Source: Anaerolineales bacterium (lineage in GTDB: Bacteria > Chloroflexota > Anaerolineae > Anaerolineales > Villigracilaceae). From it: DNA of 36,976 nucleotides. The stretch covers positions 1-36,976 of the forward strand of contig JABFSL010000125.1 in assembly GCA_013140605.1 (NCBI GenBank). Reading direction: 5' to 3'. The position numbers and the translations under genes were made by a program. The notes under the pieces are model-generated. The model was not told the DNA's origin and made no database searches. It saw nothing but the letters and a program-made list of their open reading frames with translations. Shown in pieces: positions 15,456 to 24,677 of this stretch; positions within the stretch are counted from its first letter, which is position 1, and each line of letters begins with the position of its first letter.

Positions 15456-16451
15456 ATGAACAACATAAAAATGCAAACTCAAGAGAAGCCCGACCTGCTG
15501 ACTGTAAAAAATCTTACGAAATACTTCCCGGTTCGTTCCGGCGTTTTTCAGCGCACTACTGCCTGGGTACAGGCTGTGGATAAGGTAAGTTTCGCGATAA
15601 AAAGCGGTGAGACGTTGGGGATGGTGGGTGAATCAGGTTGTGGAAAGACCACAGTCGGCCGTTCTCTTTTACGCCTCATCGAACCGACTTCCGGGGAAGT
15701 TTCTTTTAATGGCGAAGACATTATCAAGATGCGCCCCAAATCACTTAAAGCCGTACGCCGCGATATGCAGATCATTTTCCAGGATCCTTATGCATCTCTC
15801 AACCCACGCATGCCCATTGGCGAAGCTGTCATGGAAGGCTTGCAGATTCACAAGATCGGCCAGCCCAAGGAGCGTTGGGAAATTGCCATCAACATGTTAA
15901 AGAAGGTTGGGCTTGAGGAATATCATGCCCGTCGTTATCCGCATGAATTCTCCGGCGGACAGCGCCAGCGTATTGGTATTGCCCGCGCTTTGGCTTTACA
16001 GCCAAAATTCATTGTTTGCGATGAGCCTGTATCTGCGTTGGATGTTTCCATTCAATCTCAGGTTTTGAACATCCTCAAAGATCTGCAGAAGGAATTCGGT
16101 CTTACTTATCTTTTCATCGCGCATAATCTTAGCGTGGTGGAGCATATTTCTGACCGTGTGGCTGTGATGTATCTTGGCAAAATGGTGGAACTTACCGGGC
16201 GGGATTCGCTTTATCGTGAGCCTCTGCATCCCTATACCAAGGCTTTGCTCTCCGCAATTCCCGTGCCCCATCCCGAAGTCAAACGTGACCGAACCATTCT
16301 TAAGGGCGATGTTCCCAGCCCGCTGAATCCGCCCAAGGGTTGCCGGTTCCACACCCGCTGCCCTGTAGCGATTGCGCGCTGTTCACAGGATGAACCAGAA
16401 TTTAAAGAAGCCAAGCCTGGCCACTGGGTGGCCTGTTGGCTGGTGGAGTAA
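15456..16451 (+). CDS. Oligopeptide ABC transporter ATPase, DppF/OppF type
   Basis: This is the partner ATPase of the importer. It has Walker [16 protein letters not shown]-loop [13 protein letters not shown], signature [16 protein letters not shown], Walker [13 protein letters not shown] and switch His in [16 protein letters not shown]. The Cys-rich C-terminal extension ([17 protein letters not shown]) fits an iron-sulfur-binding tail. ATG 15456 or GTG 15450 could be the start: AGAG at 15441 is 11 bp from the first and 5 bp from the second. I list the ATG. A strong terminator follows the stop codon. Confidence 0.93.
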   Translation: MNNIKMQTQEKPDLLTVKNLTKYFPVRSGVFQRTTAWVQAVDKVSFAIKSGETLGMVGESGCGKTTVGRSLLRLIEPTSGEVSFNGEDIIKMRPKSLKAVRRDMQIIFQDPYASLNPRMPIGEAVMEGLQIHKIGQPKERWEIAINMLKKVGLEEYHARRYPHEFSGGQRQRIGIARALALQPKFIVCDEPVSALDVSIQSQVLNILKDLQKEFGLTYLFIAHNLSVVEHISDRVAVMYLGKMVELTGRDSLYREPLHPYTKALLSAIPVPHPEVKRDRTILKGDVPSPLNPPKGCRFHTRCPVAIARCSQDEPEFKEAKPGHWVACWLVE

Positions 16452-16458
16452 AATTTGG

Positions 16459-16484
16459 AAGACCGCCGAAAGGCGGTCTTTTTT
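16459..16484 (+). terminator. Rho-independent terminator of the Opp operon
   Basis: AAGACCGCC-GAAA-GGCGGTCTT forms a 9-bp stem with a stable GAAA tetraloop, followed by TTTTATT. It lies 8 bp beyond the dppF stop codon. Confidence 0.9.
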
Positions 16485-16521
16485 ATTACTGGCTTTTTCA
16501 ACTTTAATCGTTTATCGTTGT

Positions 16522-16527
16522 TATAAT
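16522..16527 (+). promoter_or_regulatory. -10 element upstream of the second binding protein
   Basis: This is a perfect TATAAT. The best -35 candidate (TTCAAC around 16497) is poorly spaced. The predicted start near 16534 lies only about four bases before the ATG of the small frame at 16538. Confidence 0.4.
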
Positions 16528-16537
16528 TGCGCCTGTT

Positions 16538-16594
16538 ATGGTTCGTAAAATTAAGCATCCTCACGTGCAAATCAATACTGGCAGGCAATCATGA
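16538..16594 (+). CDS. Possible 18-codon upstream ORF coupled to the second binding protein
   Basis: The frame begins ATG 16538 ([18 protein letters not shown]) and its TGA overlaps the downstream ATG as ATGA (16591-16594). The layout would couple translation of the binding-protein gene, which itself has only a weak AGG-type ribosome binding site. Nothing else supports it, so it may be chance. Confidence 0.25.
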   Translation: MVRKIKHPHVQINTGRQS

Positions 16595-18519
16595 AAAAAA
16601 CACTTCCCATTGTGCTATTCATCTTTATCGTTATCACCGCTTGCGGGCTTTCCCAGGCAGCGCAGACCGAGACACCCACTGCAATCGTTACACCGCCACC
16701 CTCACCGACAACCCCGCCTGAGTCCCGTTCTCTTTCGATCTGTCTTGGACAGGAACCCAATACCCTCTATCCTTTGGGTGAGTTGAATGCCGCCGCGCGT
16801 AGTGTTCTGGCCGCTGTAAATGACGGCCCAATTGATATGGTCGGATATGATTATCAGCCTGTGATCATCACACGGATGCCGTCGTTTGAAAACGGCGACG
16901 CTGAGATCGTCAGAACGCCGGTACAGGCTGGAGGTCAGGTGGTGGATGCGGATGGGAATCTTGTCGCATTGGCCACTGGTATCCGCGTCCGTCCCGCTGG
17001 ATGCCGCGGCGATGATTGTGTCATTACCTATGATGGCGCCACCCCGCTTGAAATGGATCAAGTGGTCGTGAACTTTAGTCTGCGCCCGGACCTGACCTGG
17101 GCGGATGGCACACCAGTTACCGCTGATGATTCTGTTTATGCATTCACGCTTGCTTCTGACCCGAACGCGGTTGTAAAATCCTTTTTGGCTGAACGCACGC
17201 AGATCTATGAGGCCACCGACTCTCAAACGATCCAGTGGTGGGGCAAGCCCGGTTATATTGACCCGGCGTATTTCACCAATATTTGGCCTCCTGCGCCGAA
17301 ACATATATGGGGTGATTTTTCCGCCGCAGATTTGCCTAGTATTGACATCGCATCCCGTTCTCCGCTCGGTTGGGGTCCCTACATGATCGAAGAATGGATC
17401 AAGGGCGATCACATTACCATGACGAAGAATCCGTACTACTTCCGTGCGGCAGACGGCTACCCTAAGTTTGATACACTCTCATTCCGCTTCATTGAGGACC
17501 CGAACATGGCTCTGAGCGAGATGGTGGCCGGACGCTGTGACATTCTCGACCCAACCATTCGGCTTGATAATCACGCGGGCTTGTTGCAGGAAATGCAGGC
17601 CGGCGAACAGGCTCAAGCCTTCTTTGTACCCGGTATGACCATTGAATGGCTTGGGCTTGGTATTACACCCGCTTCCTATGATGATGGTTATGAGCCGGTG
17701 CGTCAGGGAGACAGGCAGGATGTTTTTGGAGATGCTCACACTCGTCAGGGCATTGCTTATTGTCTTGACCGTGATAGTGTTGTGAAGGATGCGCTTTATG
17801 GTCTGACAACCGTACCCGCAACCTATATTCCCGTTGGGCATCCGCTATACGATACCAATATAGATGCGCTTCCTTATAACCCTGAAACTGGGATTTCCCT
17901 GCTGGAACAGGCTGGCTGGCGTGATGTGGATGGTGATCCATCCACGCCCATTACTGCGGTCAATGTGATCAATGTCACCCCGGGTACGCCTTTGAAACTT
18001 AATTACTACACCACAACGGCTACACAGCGCAGGCAGGTGGTGGATATCCTTGAGAAATCACTTGCCCAATGCGGCATTGGCTTGAATGTGGAATATTTCT
18101 CACAGAACGATCTTTACTCTCCCGGTCCTGATGGATTCCTCTTTGGCCGCCACTTTGACTTGATTGAATATGCAATGGGTGTGAATAGCATCGAGCCTCC
18201 ATGCGGCTGGTTCACCACGGATGAAATTCCCACAGCCTCCAACTTGTGGATCGGTACGAACGTAACCGCATATAAGAACGAGGAATTTGACGCGGCCTGC
18301 CGCAGTGCCCAATTGTCTTTGCCGGACGAACCATCTTATCTTGAATCCTACCGTCAGACACAGGTGCTATTCTCAACCGAGCTTCCCGCCATTCCACTGT
18401 ATTATCGTTTACGGATCGCTGCGGCGCGCCCCGATCTTTGCCATTTTGATCTGGACGCAACTGCCAATCCGCTTTGGAATATTGAAGCGTTCGATATGGG
18501 CGAAGCCTGCAGGAATTAA
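16591..18519 (+). CDS. Peptide/solute-binding lipoprotein, SBP family 5 (normal domain order)
   Basis: This is a 642-residue extracytoplasmic binding protein with a lipoprotein signal (lipobox ITAC, Cys18), then a Thr/Pro linker to about residue 45. The order is canonical. N-terminal half: ICLGQEPNTLYPL, a subfamily insert GGQVVDADGNLVALATGI, and LTWADGTPVTADDSVYAF, then LGWGPYMIEEWIKGDHI. C-terminal half from about 377: VFGDAHTRQGIAYCLDRDSV, LLEQAGW, and LPAIPLYYRLRIA. It is the same subfamily as the permuted protein at 10156 and probably serves the same transporter. It has its own promoter-like sequence after the operon terminator. Confidence 0.92.
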   Translation: MKKTLPIVLFIFIVITACGLSQAAQTETPTAIVTPPPSPTTPPESRSLSICLGQEPNTLYPLGELNAAARSVLAAVNDGPIDMVGYDYQPVIITRMPSFENGDAEIVRTPVQAGGQVVDADGNLVALATGIRVRPAGCRGDDCVITYDGATPLEMDQVVVNFSLRPDLTWADGTPVTADDSVYAFTLASDPNAVVKSFLAERTQIYEATDSQTIQWWGKPGYIDPAYFTNIWPPAPKHIWGDFSAADLPSIDIASRSPLGWGPYMIEEWIKGDHITMTKNPYYFRAADGYPKFDTLSFRFIEDPNMALSEMVAGRCDILDPTIRLDNHAGLLQEMQAGEQAQAFFVPGMTIEWLGLGITPASYDDGYEPVRQGDRQDVFGDAHTRQGIAYCLDRDSVVKDALYGLTTVPATYIPVGHPLYDTNIDALPYNPETGISLLEQAGWRDVDGDPSTPITAVNVINVTPGTPLKLNYYTTTATQRRQVVDILEKSLAQCGIGLNVEYFSQNDLYSPGPDGFLFGRHFDLIEYAMGVNSIEPPCGWFTTDEIPTASNLWIGTNVTAYKNEEFDAACRSAQLSLPDEPSYLESYRQTQVLFSTELPAIPLYYRLRIAAARPDLCHFDLDATANPLWNIEAFDMGEACRN

Positions 18520-18541
18520 CGTTCCTCCCTGTAAACTTTGC

Positions 18542-18547
18542 TATAAT
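18542..18547 (+). promoter_or_regulatory. -10 element upstream of the response regulator
   Basis: This is a perfect TATAAT in the 150-bp gap before the regulator gene. A -35 match is weak (TTAACG near 18516). The rest of the gap shows nothing I can name. Confidence 0.4.
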
Positions 18548-18669
18548 GCGCACATTGTTTATGTATTGAAGAAATTCTATATATTTGCGGAAGATAACTG
18601 TTGCGTTTCAGTAATTCTGCAAGCCGCGCCCATGAAATGGGCAGCCCTTTGAGTGTAAAGTAGGTAATT

Positions 18670-19758
18670 ATGGATCGCAGTATTTTGATCGTTGACGACC
18701 ATCGTGATATTTTGCGGCTGATCCATTCCGCGCTGGATACGCTTAAATTAAAAAAAATAAAAATATTTGAAGCCCCGTCCGGCGAAGAGGCGTTGCTCGA
18801 ATCCACCCGCAGTAAAATTGACTTGTTGATCGCAGATTACATGCTGCCCGGCATAAGCGGTGTGGAGCTGATGCATAAGATCCGTGTGCGCCATCCGGAA
18901 GTGAAGATAATTTTTATTACCGGCGTCACCGAGCGTAAAGTGCGTGAAGAAATGCTCAACGCCGGGGCGATGGCGATTTTTGACAAACCCATTCCATTAA
19001 CTGATTTTCTGGATGTGGTTGAACGCGGTCTTGGCCTTCAACAAACCATCTTTCCATCTGAAAAATTGGATGGAAAAATGGAAGGACGTTATGCCAGAAT
19101 CTCGGACCTGCTCGCAAATTTCAGGCAGGATATAAAAGCCAACGCAGTCTTTCTGCTTAATGACCGCGGCCTTGTGCGGGCGCGCACCGGCAATTTGCAT
19201 GATTCCAGCATGGAGGTTTCGCTCATCGCCAATCTAATGGCGATCCACAGCGCGAGCTTAAAGGTTGCCCGGCATAATCATCAGGAGACAATTGATTCAT
19301 ATCATGTCTTCAGCGGCGGAGATCACGACCTGCTTTTTATTCCTGTCACTCCGCAATATGCTTTGCTCGTGGCCGGCGACAAACTTGCAGCCGAGGAGCG
19401 CATCCTGGAATCTGTAAGCGCGTTACTGGCATTGCGGAATCAATTGGAACGTTCTCTGAAAGCCATGGGCGTGACAGGGGAATTAAATCAGGCAATTGAA
19501 AGTGCGATGTCCGCTTCACGCATCGCATCTGCGGCCGGTCCTGTTTCTGTCAAACCGGCAGAAAAGCTGGCTGAGGCAGCCCCGTCGCCGGAGATGGAGG
19601 CTCTCCTAAAAAGCGCCGCCGATAAAAAGGAAGAATCAGGCGATACCGATGATTTTTGGAATCAGGCCGCGGAAAAACTTGGCAGTAAACCCGTCAATTC
19701 TGATGTGATCTCACTCGAAGATGCCCGCAAACTTGGCATTATTCCGGGTGGAAATTAA
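18670..19758 (+). CDS. Response regulator with roadblock/LC7-like middle domain
   Basis: This is a 362-residue protein. Residues 1-125 are a complete receiver domain: acidic pair VDDH (9-10), phospho-acceptor Asp56 in LIADYMLPGISG, Thr84 in FITGV and Lys106 in FDKPI. Residues about 140-260 (NAVFLLNDRGLVRARTG then a long helix with IHSASLKVA, later DLLFIPVTPQYALLVAG) look like a roadblock/LC7 or related profilin-like domain. The final about 100 residues are Ala/Glu-rich and probably disordered. There is no DNA-binding domain, so the output is likely protein-protein interaction. No sensor kinase lies in the window. Confidence 0.82.
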   Translation: MDRSILIVDDHRDILRLIHSALDTLKLKKIKIFEAPSGEEALLESTRSKIDLLIADYMLPGISGVELMHKIRVRHPEVKIIFITGVTERKVREEMLNAGAMAIFDKPIPLTDFLDVVERGLGLQQTIFPSEKLDGKMEGRYARISDLLANFRQDIKANAVFLLNDRGLVRARTGNLHDSSMEVSLIANLMAIHSASLKVARHNHQETIDSYHVFSGGDHDLLFIPVTPQYALLVAGDKLAAEERILESVSALLALRNQLERSLKAMGVTGELNQAIESAMSASRIASAAGPVSVKPAEKLAEAAPSPEMEALLKSAADKKEESGDTDDFWNQAAEKLGSKPVNSDVISLEDARKLGIIPGGN

Positions 19759-19786
19759 AAAAATTGTGATACAATTTTGCCCGCAC

Positions 19787-19857
19787 TGGGGCATGGTGCA
19801 ACGGCAGCACACCAGCCTTTGGAGCTGTGGATCTTGGTTCGAATCCAGGTGCCCCAG
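19787..19857 (+). tRNA. tRNA-Gln (anticodon TTG)
   Basis: A cloverleaf can be drawn. Acceptor arm is TGGGGCA (19787-19793) with TGCCCCA (19850-19856) and discriminator G19857. D-stem is GTGC/GCAC, anticodon loop is CTTTGGA with TTG at 19819-19821, and the T-arm is CTTGG-TTCGAAT-CCAGG. The U1-starting acceptor is typical of bacterial tRNA-Gln. The 27-43 pair is a C-T mismatch. The CCA end is not encoded (GCCT follows). Confidence 0.9.
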
Positions 19858-19866
19858 CCTGACATA

Positions 19867-19890
19867 CCCCGCAAACGCGGGGATTCTTTT
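19867..19890 (+). terminator. Terminator after tRNA-Gln
   Basis: CCCCGC-AAAC-GCGGGG is a perfect 6-bp GC stem followed by ATTCTTTT, starting 9 bp after the tRNA. Confidence 0.8.
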
Positions 19891-19953
19891 CTGAACAGGA
19901 TTTTCGCAGTGCGGGCAACCGCCGCGTGAATCCTGTTTTGATTGAGGTGACAA

Positions 19954-21315
19954 ATGAGAGTAACAGCAATCTTACTTGCCGCAGGGCAGGGGACGCGCAT
20001 GAAATCATCCCTGCCAAAGGTCTTACATCCCATCGCAGGCAGGCCCATGATCTGGCACGCGCTGGAAGCGATCAAACAATCCACGACAGAGAAACCAGTT
20101 GTGGTGGTGGGTCACGGTGCGCAGGATGTAACGAAATATTTGGGAGACTCCGCTCAAATTGTTTTGCAGGAGCCGCAATTGGGGACGGGTCATGCCGTGA
20201 TGCAGGCCGAGTCTTTGCTGAAAGATAAAACTGACCTGGTTGTTGTTTGTTACAGCGATATGCCGTTATTGCGCGGTGAAACCTTGCAGGCCCTGGTTGA
20301 AACGCAAAAGAATAACAAGGGTCCCTTCTCGATGTTGACTGTTCACGCGGATAACCCGCGCGGGTTTGGGCGAGTCATGCGCAACGCGGACGGTACTGTA
20401 TCAGCCATCGTGGAGGAATATGTCGCGACGGCCGAGCAGTTACAGGTCAAGGAATTGAACGTGGGCGGATATTGTTTCGATGCAAACTGGTTGTGGGACG
20501 CCTTGAGTCGTATTCCAAAGAATCCCAAAAAAGGCGAATATTATCTGACCGATACAGTCGAGTTGGCATCCAAGGATGGCTTATCTGTTCAAGCCACTAT
20601 GATGGATGATCTCGAAGAGACCATTGGCATTAACACACGCGTACACCTCGCGGAATGTGACACGGCGATGCGCAGACGCATTAATCAACAACACATGTTG
20701 AACGGCGTGACGATGATCGACCCCGCATCAACCTATATTGAAATTGGCGTGACGATTGGCATGGATACTGTCATCATGCCGAATACATATCTTCATGGAA
20801 AGACGGAGATCGGCGAAGGCAATCTGATCGGCCCGAATTCGATCATCCGCGATACGAAGATCGGAAATCGCTGCAAGGTGCTTGCTTCTGTGTTGGAAGG
20901 CGCAGTGTTGGAAGATGATGTGGATATGGGGCCGTTCGCGCGTTTGCGAAAAGGCGCGCATTTGGGAAACCATGTTCACATGGGCAATTTTGGCGAAGTG
21001 AAGGATTCATATCTTGCCGACGGCGTGAAGATGGGACATTTTTCATATATCGGCAACGCGCACATTGGGGCGAATACCAACATCGGCGCGGGAACGATCA
21101 CTTGTAATTATGACGGCGAAAAGAAACATGCCACCGAAATTGGCGAGGATGTTTTCATCGGTTCAGATACTATGCTGGTGGCGCCGCTTAAAATTGGAAA
21201 TGGCGCGCGTACGGGCGCAGGCGCAGTGGTAACGAAAAATGTTGCAGAGGATACACTTGTAGTCGGGATGCCCGCGCGCGCGATCAAAAAACTGGAAAGA
21301 AAAACAAAGAAGTAA
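19954..21315 (+). CDS. glmU: Bifunctional GlmU: N-acetylglucosamine-1-phosphate uridylyltransferase / glucosamine-1-phosphate acetyltransferase
   Basis: This 453-residue enzyme makes UDP-GlcNAc for peptidoglycan and cell envelope. The N-terminal pyrophosphorylase domain starts ILLAAGQGTRMKSSLPKVLH, with GTGHAVMQAE and YSDMPLLRGE. The C-terminal left-handed beta-helix has hexapeptide repeats. It includes GPFARLRKGAHLGNHVHMGN and IGNAHIGANTNIGAGTITCN followed by YDG, the acetyl-CoA and active-site region, and ends TKNVAEDTLVVGMPARAIK. Length matches the family. GAGGTGA about 5 bp upstream of ATG 19954 is a strong ribosome binding site. Confidence 0.97.
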   Translation: MRVTAILLAAGQGTRMKSSLPKVLHPIAGRPMIWHALEAIKQSTTEKPVVVVGHGAQDVTKYLGDSAQIVLQEPQLGTGHAVMQAESLLKDKTDLVVVCYSDMPLLRGETLQALVETQKNNKGPFSMLTVHADNPRGFGRVMRNADGTVSAIVEEYVATAEQLQVKELNVGGYCFDANWLWDALSRIPKNPKKGEYYLTDTVELASKDGLSVQATMMDDLEETIGINTRVHLAECDTAMRRRINQQHMLNGVTMIDPASTYIEIGVTIGMDTVIMPNTYLHGKTEIGEGNLIGPNSIIRDTKIGNRCKVLASVLEGAVLEDDVDMGPFARLRKGAHLGNHVHMGNFGEVKDSYLADGVKMGHFSYIGNAHIGANTNIGAGTITCNYDGEKKHATEIGEDVFIGSDTMLVAPLKIGNGARTGAGAVVTKNVAEDTLVVGMPARAIKKLERKTKK

Positions 21316-21326
21316 TACTCTGGAGT

Positions 21327-21346
21327 CCAAAGTCTCCTGACTTTGG
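21327..21346. repeat. Inverted repeat between glmU and cdd
   Basis: CCAAAGTC-TCCT-GACTTTGG is a perfect 8-bp stem with a 4-nt loop, 11 bp past the glmU stop. No T-tract follows on the plus strand. It may be a weak terminator or a dispersed hairpin element. Confidence 0.5.
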
Positions 21347-21370
21347 AAAATTGTAAAAGGATTCTTTCTC

Positions 21371-21775
21371 ATGGAACTAACCAATACAGAACGACAATCC
21401 CTGATCGATCTTGCCAATGAAACGCGTAAACGCGCATATGCGCCATATTCAAATTATCCCGTCGGCGCTGCGCTTCGTACAAAGTCAGGCCGCATATATA
21501 CAGGCGTGAACATTGAGAACGCCGCATATCCGCATACCATGTGCGCGGAACGTGTTGCGATCTTCAAGGCTGTATCTGAAGGCGAGTCTGAATTTGATGT
21601 GATCGCGGTCGTAACGAACAACGGCGGTTCTCCCTGCGGCGGATGCAGACAGGTGATGGCTGAGTTCGGATTGGATACGGTCGTGTTAATTGCAGATGGG
21701 GAAGGTCATTTGCAAAAAGAAATGACAGTGGCTGAATTATTGCCCGAGGCATTTACGCCGGAGCATTTGCAGTAA
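21371..21775 (+). CDS. cdd: Cytidine deaminase
   Basis: This 134-residue zinc enzyme deaminates cytidine and deoxycytidine to uridine and deoxyuridine in pyrimidine salvage. The zinc site is complete: TMCAERVAI (Cys58, catalytic Glu60) and PCGGCRQV (Cys89, Cys92). YAPYSNYPVGAAL and GVNIENAAYPHT are the usual substrate-binding segments. This is the short, tetrameric type. AAAGG lies upstream of ATG 21371. Confidence 0.96.
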   Translation: MELTNTERQSLIDLANETRKRAYAPYSNYPVGAALRTKSGRIYTGVNIENAAYPHTMCAERVAIFKAVSEGESEFDVIAVVTNNGGSPCGGCRQVMAEFGLDTVVLIADGEGHLQKEMTVAELLPEAFTPEHLQ

Positions 21776-21850
21776 GTACGTAAAATGTAAACAGGTACAC
21801 ATGTTGTCCCTTATTTACCTGTCTGCTTGTATACTTGTCTACTTCACCCC

Positions 21851-22609
21851 ATGACTGAATTCCGTTCATTCCGCGTTTCTGCCGTTGTGCTTCGCCATAA
21901 AGATTGGGGCGAAGCTGACCAGTTGCTTACCATTTATGCCCGTGAACTCGGAAAAGTGCGCGCGGTCGCAAAGGGAGCGCGCAAGGTCACCTCACGCAAG
22001 GCGGGACATTTACAGCCATTCACCCATGTAACTTTACAACTTGCCCGCGGACGTGACCTGTTGATCGTTACGCAGGCTGAAACGGTCAATGCTTTTCTTG
22101 GCATCGGCGCAGATTTGATGAAGACTGGGTATGCTTCTTATGTAATGGAGCTTCTGGATCGTTTTACTTATGACGATGATGGCGGACACCCTTCAACGTT
22201 CAAACTGCTTATCGAAACCCTTGACCGCCTCGAAAAAGAATCCGATGCCTGGGTGGCTGTCCGTTATTATGAAATGCGACTGTTGGATTACGTTGGCTTT
22301 CGTCCGCAATTATTTGAGTGCGCCAACTGCGGACGTGAGATTCTGCCTGAAGATCAATTCTTCTCGTTTAGCGCGGGCGGCGTGATCTGTCCACGCTGCG
22401 GGCAGGGCCTGCCAAACCCCGTAAAAATCTCGGTGGAGACGCTTAAATATTTGCGCCACTTCCAAAGATCAAGCTATCGCGATGCCTCTCGCGCACGCCC
22501 CAGCTCCGAGGTCCAGAAGGAGGCGGAAGTTCTGATGCAGGGATATTTCACGTATCTGTTGGAAAGAGAGTTGAACACGCCGGGCTTTATAAAAAGAGTC
22601 AAATCATAA
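21851..22609 (+). CDS. recO: DNA repair protein RecO
   Basis: This is a 252-residue recombination mediator that loads RecA with RecR. The N-terminal OB-fold region reads RVSAVVLRHKDWGEADQLLT and RAVAKGARKV. The C-terminal half has a four-Cys zinc finger, CANCGRE and CPRCGQ, followed by the SVETLKYLRHF helix. ATG 21851 gives the family-typical start. No clear ribosome binding site precedes it, and an in-frame TTG lies 24 bp upstream. Confidence 0.94.
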   Translation: MTEFRSFRVSAVVLRHKDWGEADQLLTIYARELGKVRAVAKGARKVTSRKAGHLQPFTHVTLQLARGRDLLIVTQAETVNAFLGIGADLMKTGYASYVMELLDRFTYDDDGGHPSTFKLLIETLDRLEKESDAWVAVRYYEMRLLDYVGFRPQLFECANCGREILPEDQFFSFSAGGVICPRCGQGLPNPVKISVETLKYLRHFQRSSYRDASRARPSSEVQKEAEVLMQGYFTYLLERELNTPGFIKRVKS

Positions 22610-22645
22610 AAAGAGCGATGAGCCCAACAGCTCATCGCTCTTTTT
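22608..22645. terminator. Bidirectional terminator between recO and the PHP gene
   Basis: AAAAAGAGCGATGAG and CTCATCGCTCTTTTT are perfect complements around an 8-nt loop. The structure gives a T-tract on both strands and overlaps the stop codons of both convergent genes. Confidence 0.85.
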
Positions 22646-23402
22646 GGTCCCCTAGTTTCGATTTTTTGCGCAGCAATTTAAAGGGGTGTGTGTCAATGGG
22701 CGTGGCCGCCGATTTGCTGTCTGATGCGAAACCGAGCCTTCTCATGGTAATGCGCCTTGCCCAGTTGAACAGGTCCTTTGCCGGACCATTTGAATTGTCA
22801 ATAATCGGAACTGTAGCGCGATTTTCCAGCGCGATTTTAAAATCTCCTGCTGATTTACCACGAAATTCTGTGCGTGCGGTGCCGATTGTTTGAAAAACAT
22901 GCGAGTCGCTTGAACCGATTTTTGCGAGCGGCAGGTATATGGATAATTTTTGCGCCAGCTTATTAAAGGGCTGAGTGCTCATGTTATGAGTCTCGATGCC
23001 TTGCAGTACATTGTTTGCGTGCGGCTGGGCCATTGCATTGACAACAGCTTCGATGCTCAAGCTGTATGGCAGTTGATTGAAAGGATGCGGTGCAATGGCA
23101 ATGCCACCCATTTCGCCGATGATCAGCAAGGTGTCCACCAGCGATAATCCGGGCGGCGGGACTTTTTCAACGAACAAAGCCAAAAGGTGTCCGTCTTTTG
23201 TGCTGACTTCAACACCAGTAATCGCTTCCAGCCCATATTTTGGCGCAAGGTCGCGCGCATCCAGTGAACCGCGAATTTCATCGTGGTCTGTTATCGCGAT
23301 CACGCTAAGCTTTACTTCGGCGGCTTGCTTGAGAATTGCTCGAACTGTTGCTGTGGCGTCGTAGCTATGAATGCTGTGAAGATGAATATCTGCTGTGCCC
23401 AT
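22632..23402 (-). CDS. PHP-domain metal-dependent phosphoesterase
   Basis: This 256-residue protein carries the four PHP motifs: ADIHLHSIHS (His7, His9), IAITDHDEIRG, GVEVSTKDGHLLALFV, and IAIAPHPF with GSSDSHVFQTIG. These ligate two or three metal ions in phosphoesterases such as TrpH/YciV-like nucleases. The C-terminal about 60 residues are basic and Arg/Lys-rich. The gene follows the flavoprotein gene on the same strand by 56 bp. Its terminal codons lie within the shared terminator. The substrate (RNA, pAp or other) is unknown. Confidence 0.85.
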   Translation of the reverse strand: MGTADIHLHSIHSYDATATVRAILKQAAEVKLSVIAITDHDEIRGSLDARDLAPKYGLEAITGVEVSTKDGHLLALFVEKVPPPGLSLVDTLLIIGEMGGIAIAPHPFNQLPYSLSIEAVVNAMAQPHANNVLQGIETHNMSTQPFNKLAQKLSIYLPLAKIGSSDSHVFQTIGTARTEFRGKSAGDFKIALENRATVPIIDNSNGPAKDLFNWARRITMRRLGFASDSKSAATPIDTHPFKLLRKKSKLGDQKER

Positions 23403-23458
23403 GGATTATCCGGACAAAAAGTATAACCGAATTATTTTAAAATGAATTTGCAATGATG

Positions 23459-24658
23459 TTAGGCCATGCGCTTCGACCAATTTAAAACAAAAACCCACGC
23501 GACAAAAATAACAACTGGTTTCAGCATCCGCCATAATAGGATTTGGAACCAGCGCCACTTAATTGGGTAGATGACCTGCGCGATGACCCAGCGTGCGAAC
23601 AAAGTTTGACCCAGCCCGCTTCGCACGAGCCGACGCTTGTACCCGCTAAATGAAAATTCGTTGCGCCGAATCGACTCGCTGATCTCCTGCGCCGCAATGG
23701 CTCCATATCCCAAAGCCATGCTGATGCCTTCGCCGAAGATCGGGTCTGCGCCCACGGCATCGCCAACGAGTAAAACACGCGGAACTGAAATGGGATTGAA
23801 CGGGTCATACCAGCGGATGGGATGTCCCTTGAGTTCATAATCATCAAGGTTGAATCCATGCTTCGCCATTTCTTCAGCTAAAGGTTTTTTGAGCTGCGGA
23901 CGTTCCTGGTCTGAGAGCAAATTCGTATCGTAAATTCCCCAACATCGCATCGGCTCGCCGTTTATTTGAGTGGGAAAATCCCATACATACCCGGCGATAT
24001 TATCTGGCACTGGAAAGAAATCGAAATAAGCTGCGCTTGTTTGATGCGTGTCGTTGCGAGGGATGATCTTCCCCGAAGCAATCTCCCTGTCGGGTAGGGA
24101 CGCTTCAGGAGTAATCACTTCCAACACTCTCGCTGTATAAACTGGCGCGTTGGGCAAAACACATCTGCGCGTGATCCCATTTGACCCATCTGCGCCGACT
24201 ACGATCTGCGCGCGGAAATTCCCCTGCTCAGTTTCAACGGTGACGCCATCTTTGTCGGGAATGATATTTTTTACTGTAATGCCTTCTCGAATTTCGATCC
24301 CCCTTTCGCGAGTTTTCTTCGCCAGCCAATGATCGAACTCATTGCGGCGGATCACGCGGATGGTATGGCTCTTTGGCACGCGGATCTTGATTCCCCTGCC
24401 CGCGAAATCAAAATGCGCTGCGGATGCATCCACATGCGGCACTTCGCTGACATCCAGACCCAGCCGCCGTAAGATAATTTCCGCATCAACGACGAGGCCG
24501 CCGGCGCACAGCTTTGGGCGCGGATAATGCGCCTTTTCCAGGATCAGGATTCGGGTGGATAGATGCGGGGCGGTCTTCGTCAAATGTAATGCGGTGGAGA
24601 GTCCGCTTGGGCCGCCGCCGATGATCAATACATCGTGCTTTAGCATGTCTTTTTCCAT
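23459..24658 (-). CDS. Geranylgeranyl-reductase-family FAD-dependent oxidoreductase
   Basis: This is a 399-residue flavoprotein. The FAD-binding Rossmann motif is VLIIGGGPSGLSTALHL (9-25). KLCAGGLVVDAEIILRRLGL is the family's substrate-side segment, IVVGADGSNGITRR is the second FAD motif, and LLVGDAVGADPIFGEGISMA is the third (GDA). The Trp-rich, hydrophobic C-terminus (residues 365-395) suggests membrane association. Such enzymes reduce isoprenoid double bonds; the exact lipid is unknown. It starts downstream of the MFS terminator and is followed by the PHP gene. Confidence 0.87.
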   Translation of the reverse strand: MEKDMLKHDVLIIGGGPSGLSTALHLTKTAPHLSTRILILEKAHYPRPKLCAGGLVVDAEIILRRLGLDVSEVPHVDASAAHFDFAGRGIKIRVPKSHTIRVIRRNEFDHWLAKKTRERGIEIREGITVKNIIPDKDGVTVETEQGNFRAQIVVGADGSNGITRRCVLPNAPVYTARVLEVITPEASLPDREIASGKIIPRNDTHQTSAAYFDFFPVPDNIAGYVWDFPTQINGEPMRCWGIYDTNLLSDQERPQLKKPLAEEMAKHGFNLDDYELKGHPIRWYDPFNPISVPRVLLVGDAVGADPIFGEGISMALGYGAIAAQEISESIRRNEFSFSGYKRRLVRSGLGQTLFARWVIAQVIYPIKWRWFQILLWRMLKPVVIFVAWVFVLNWSKRMA

Positions 24659-24677
24659 TCCCTGATTTTCTCACAAA

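Noticed and set aside
19787-19857. tRNA-Gln as the attachment site of an integrated element
   Set aside because: No integrase, no repeated tRNA end and only housekeeping genes lie next to it.
22618-23402. Plus-strand open frames opposite the PHP gene
   Set aside because: They are reverse-strand shadows with no motif. The minus-strand frame has all four PHP motifs.
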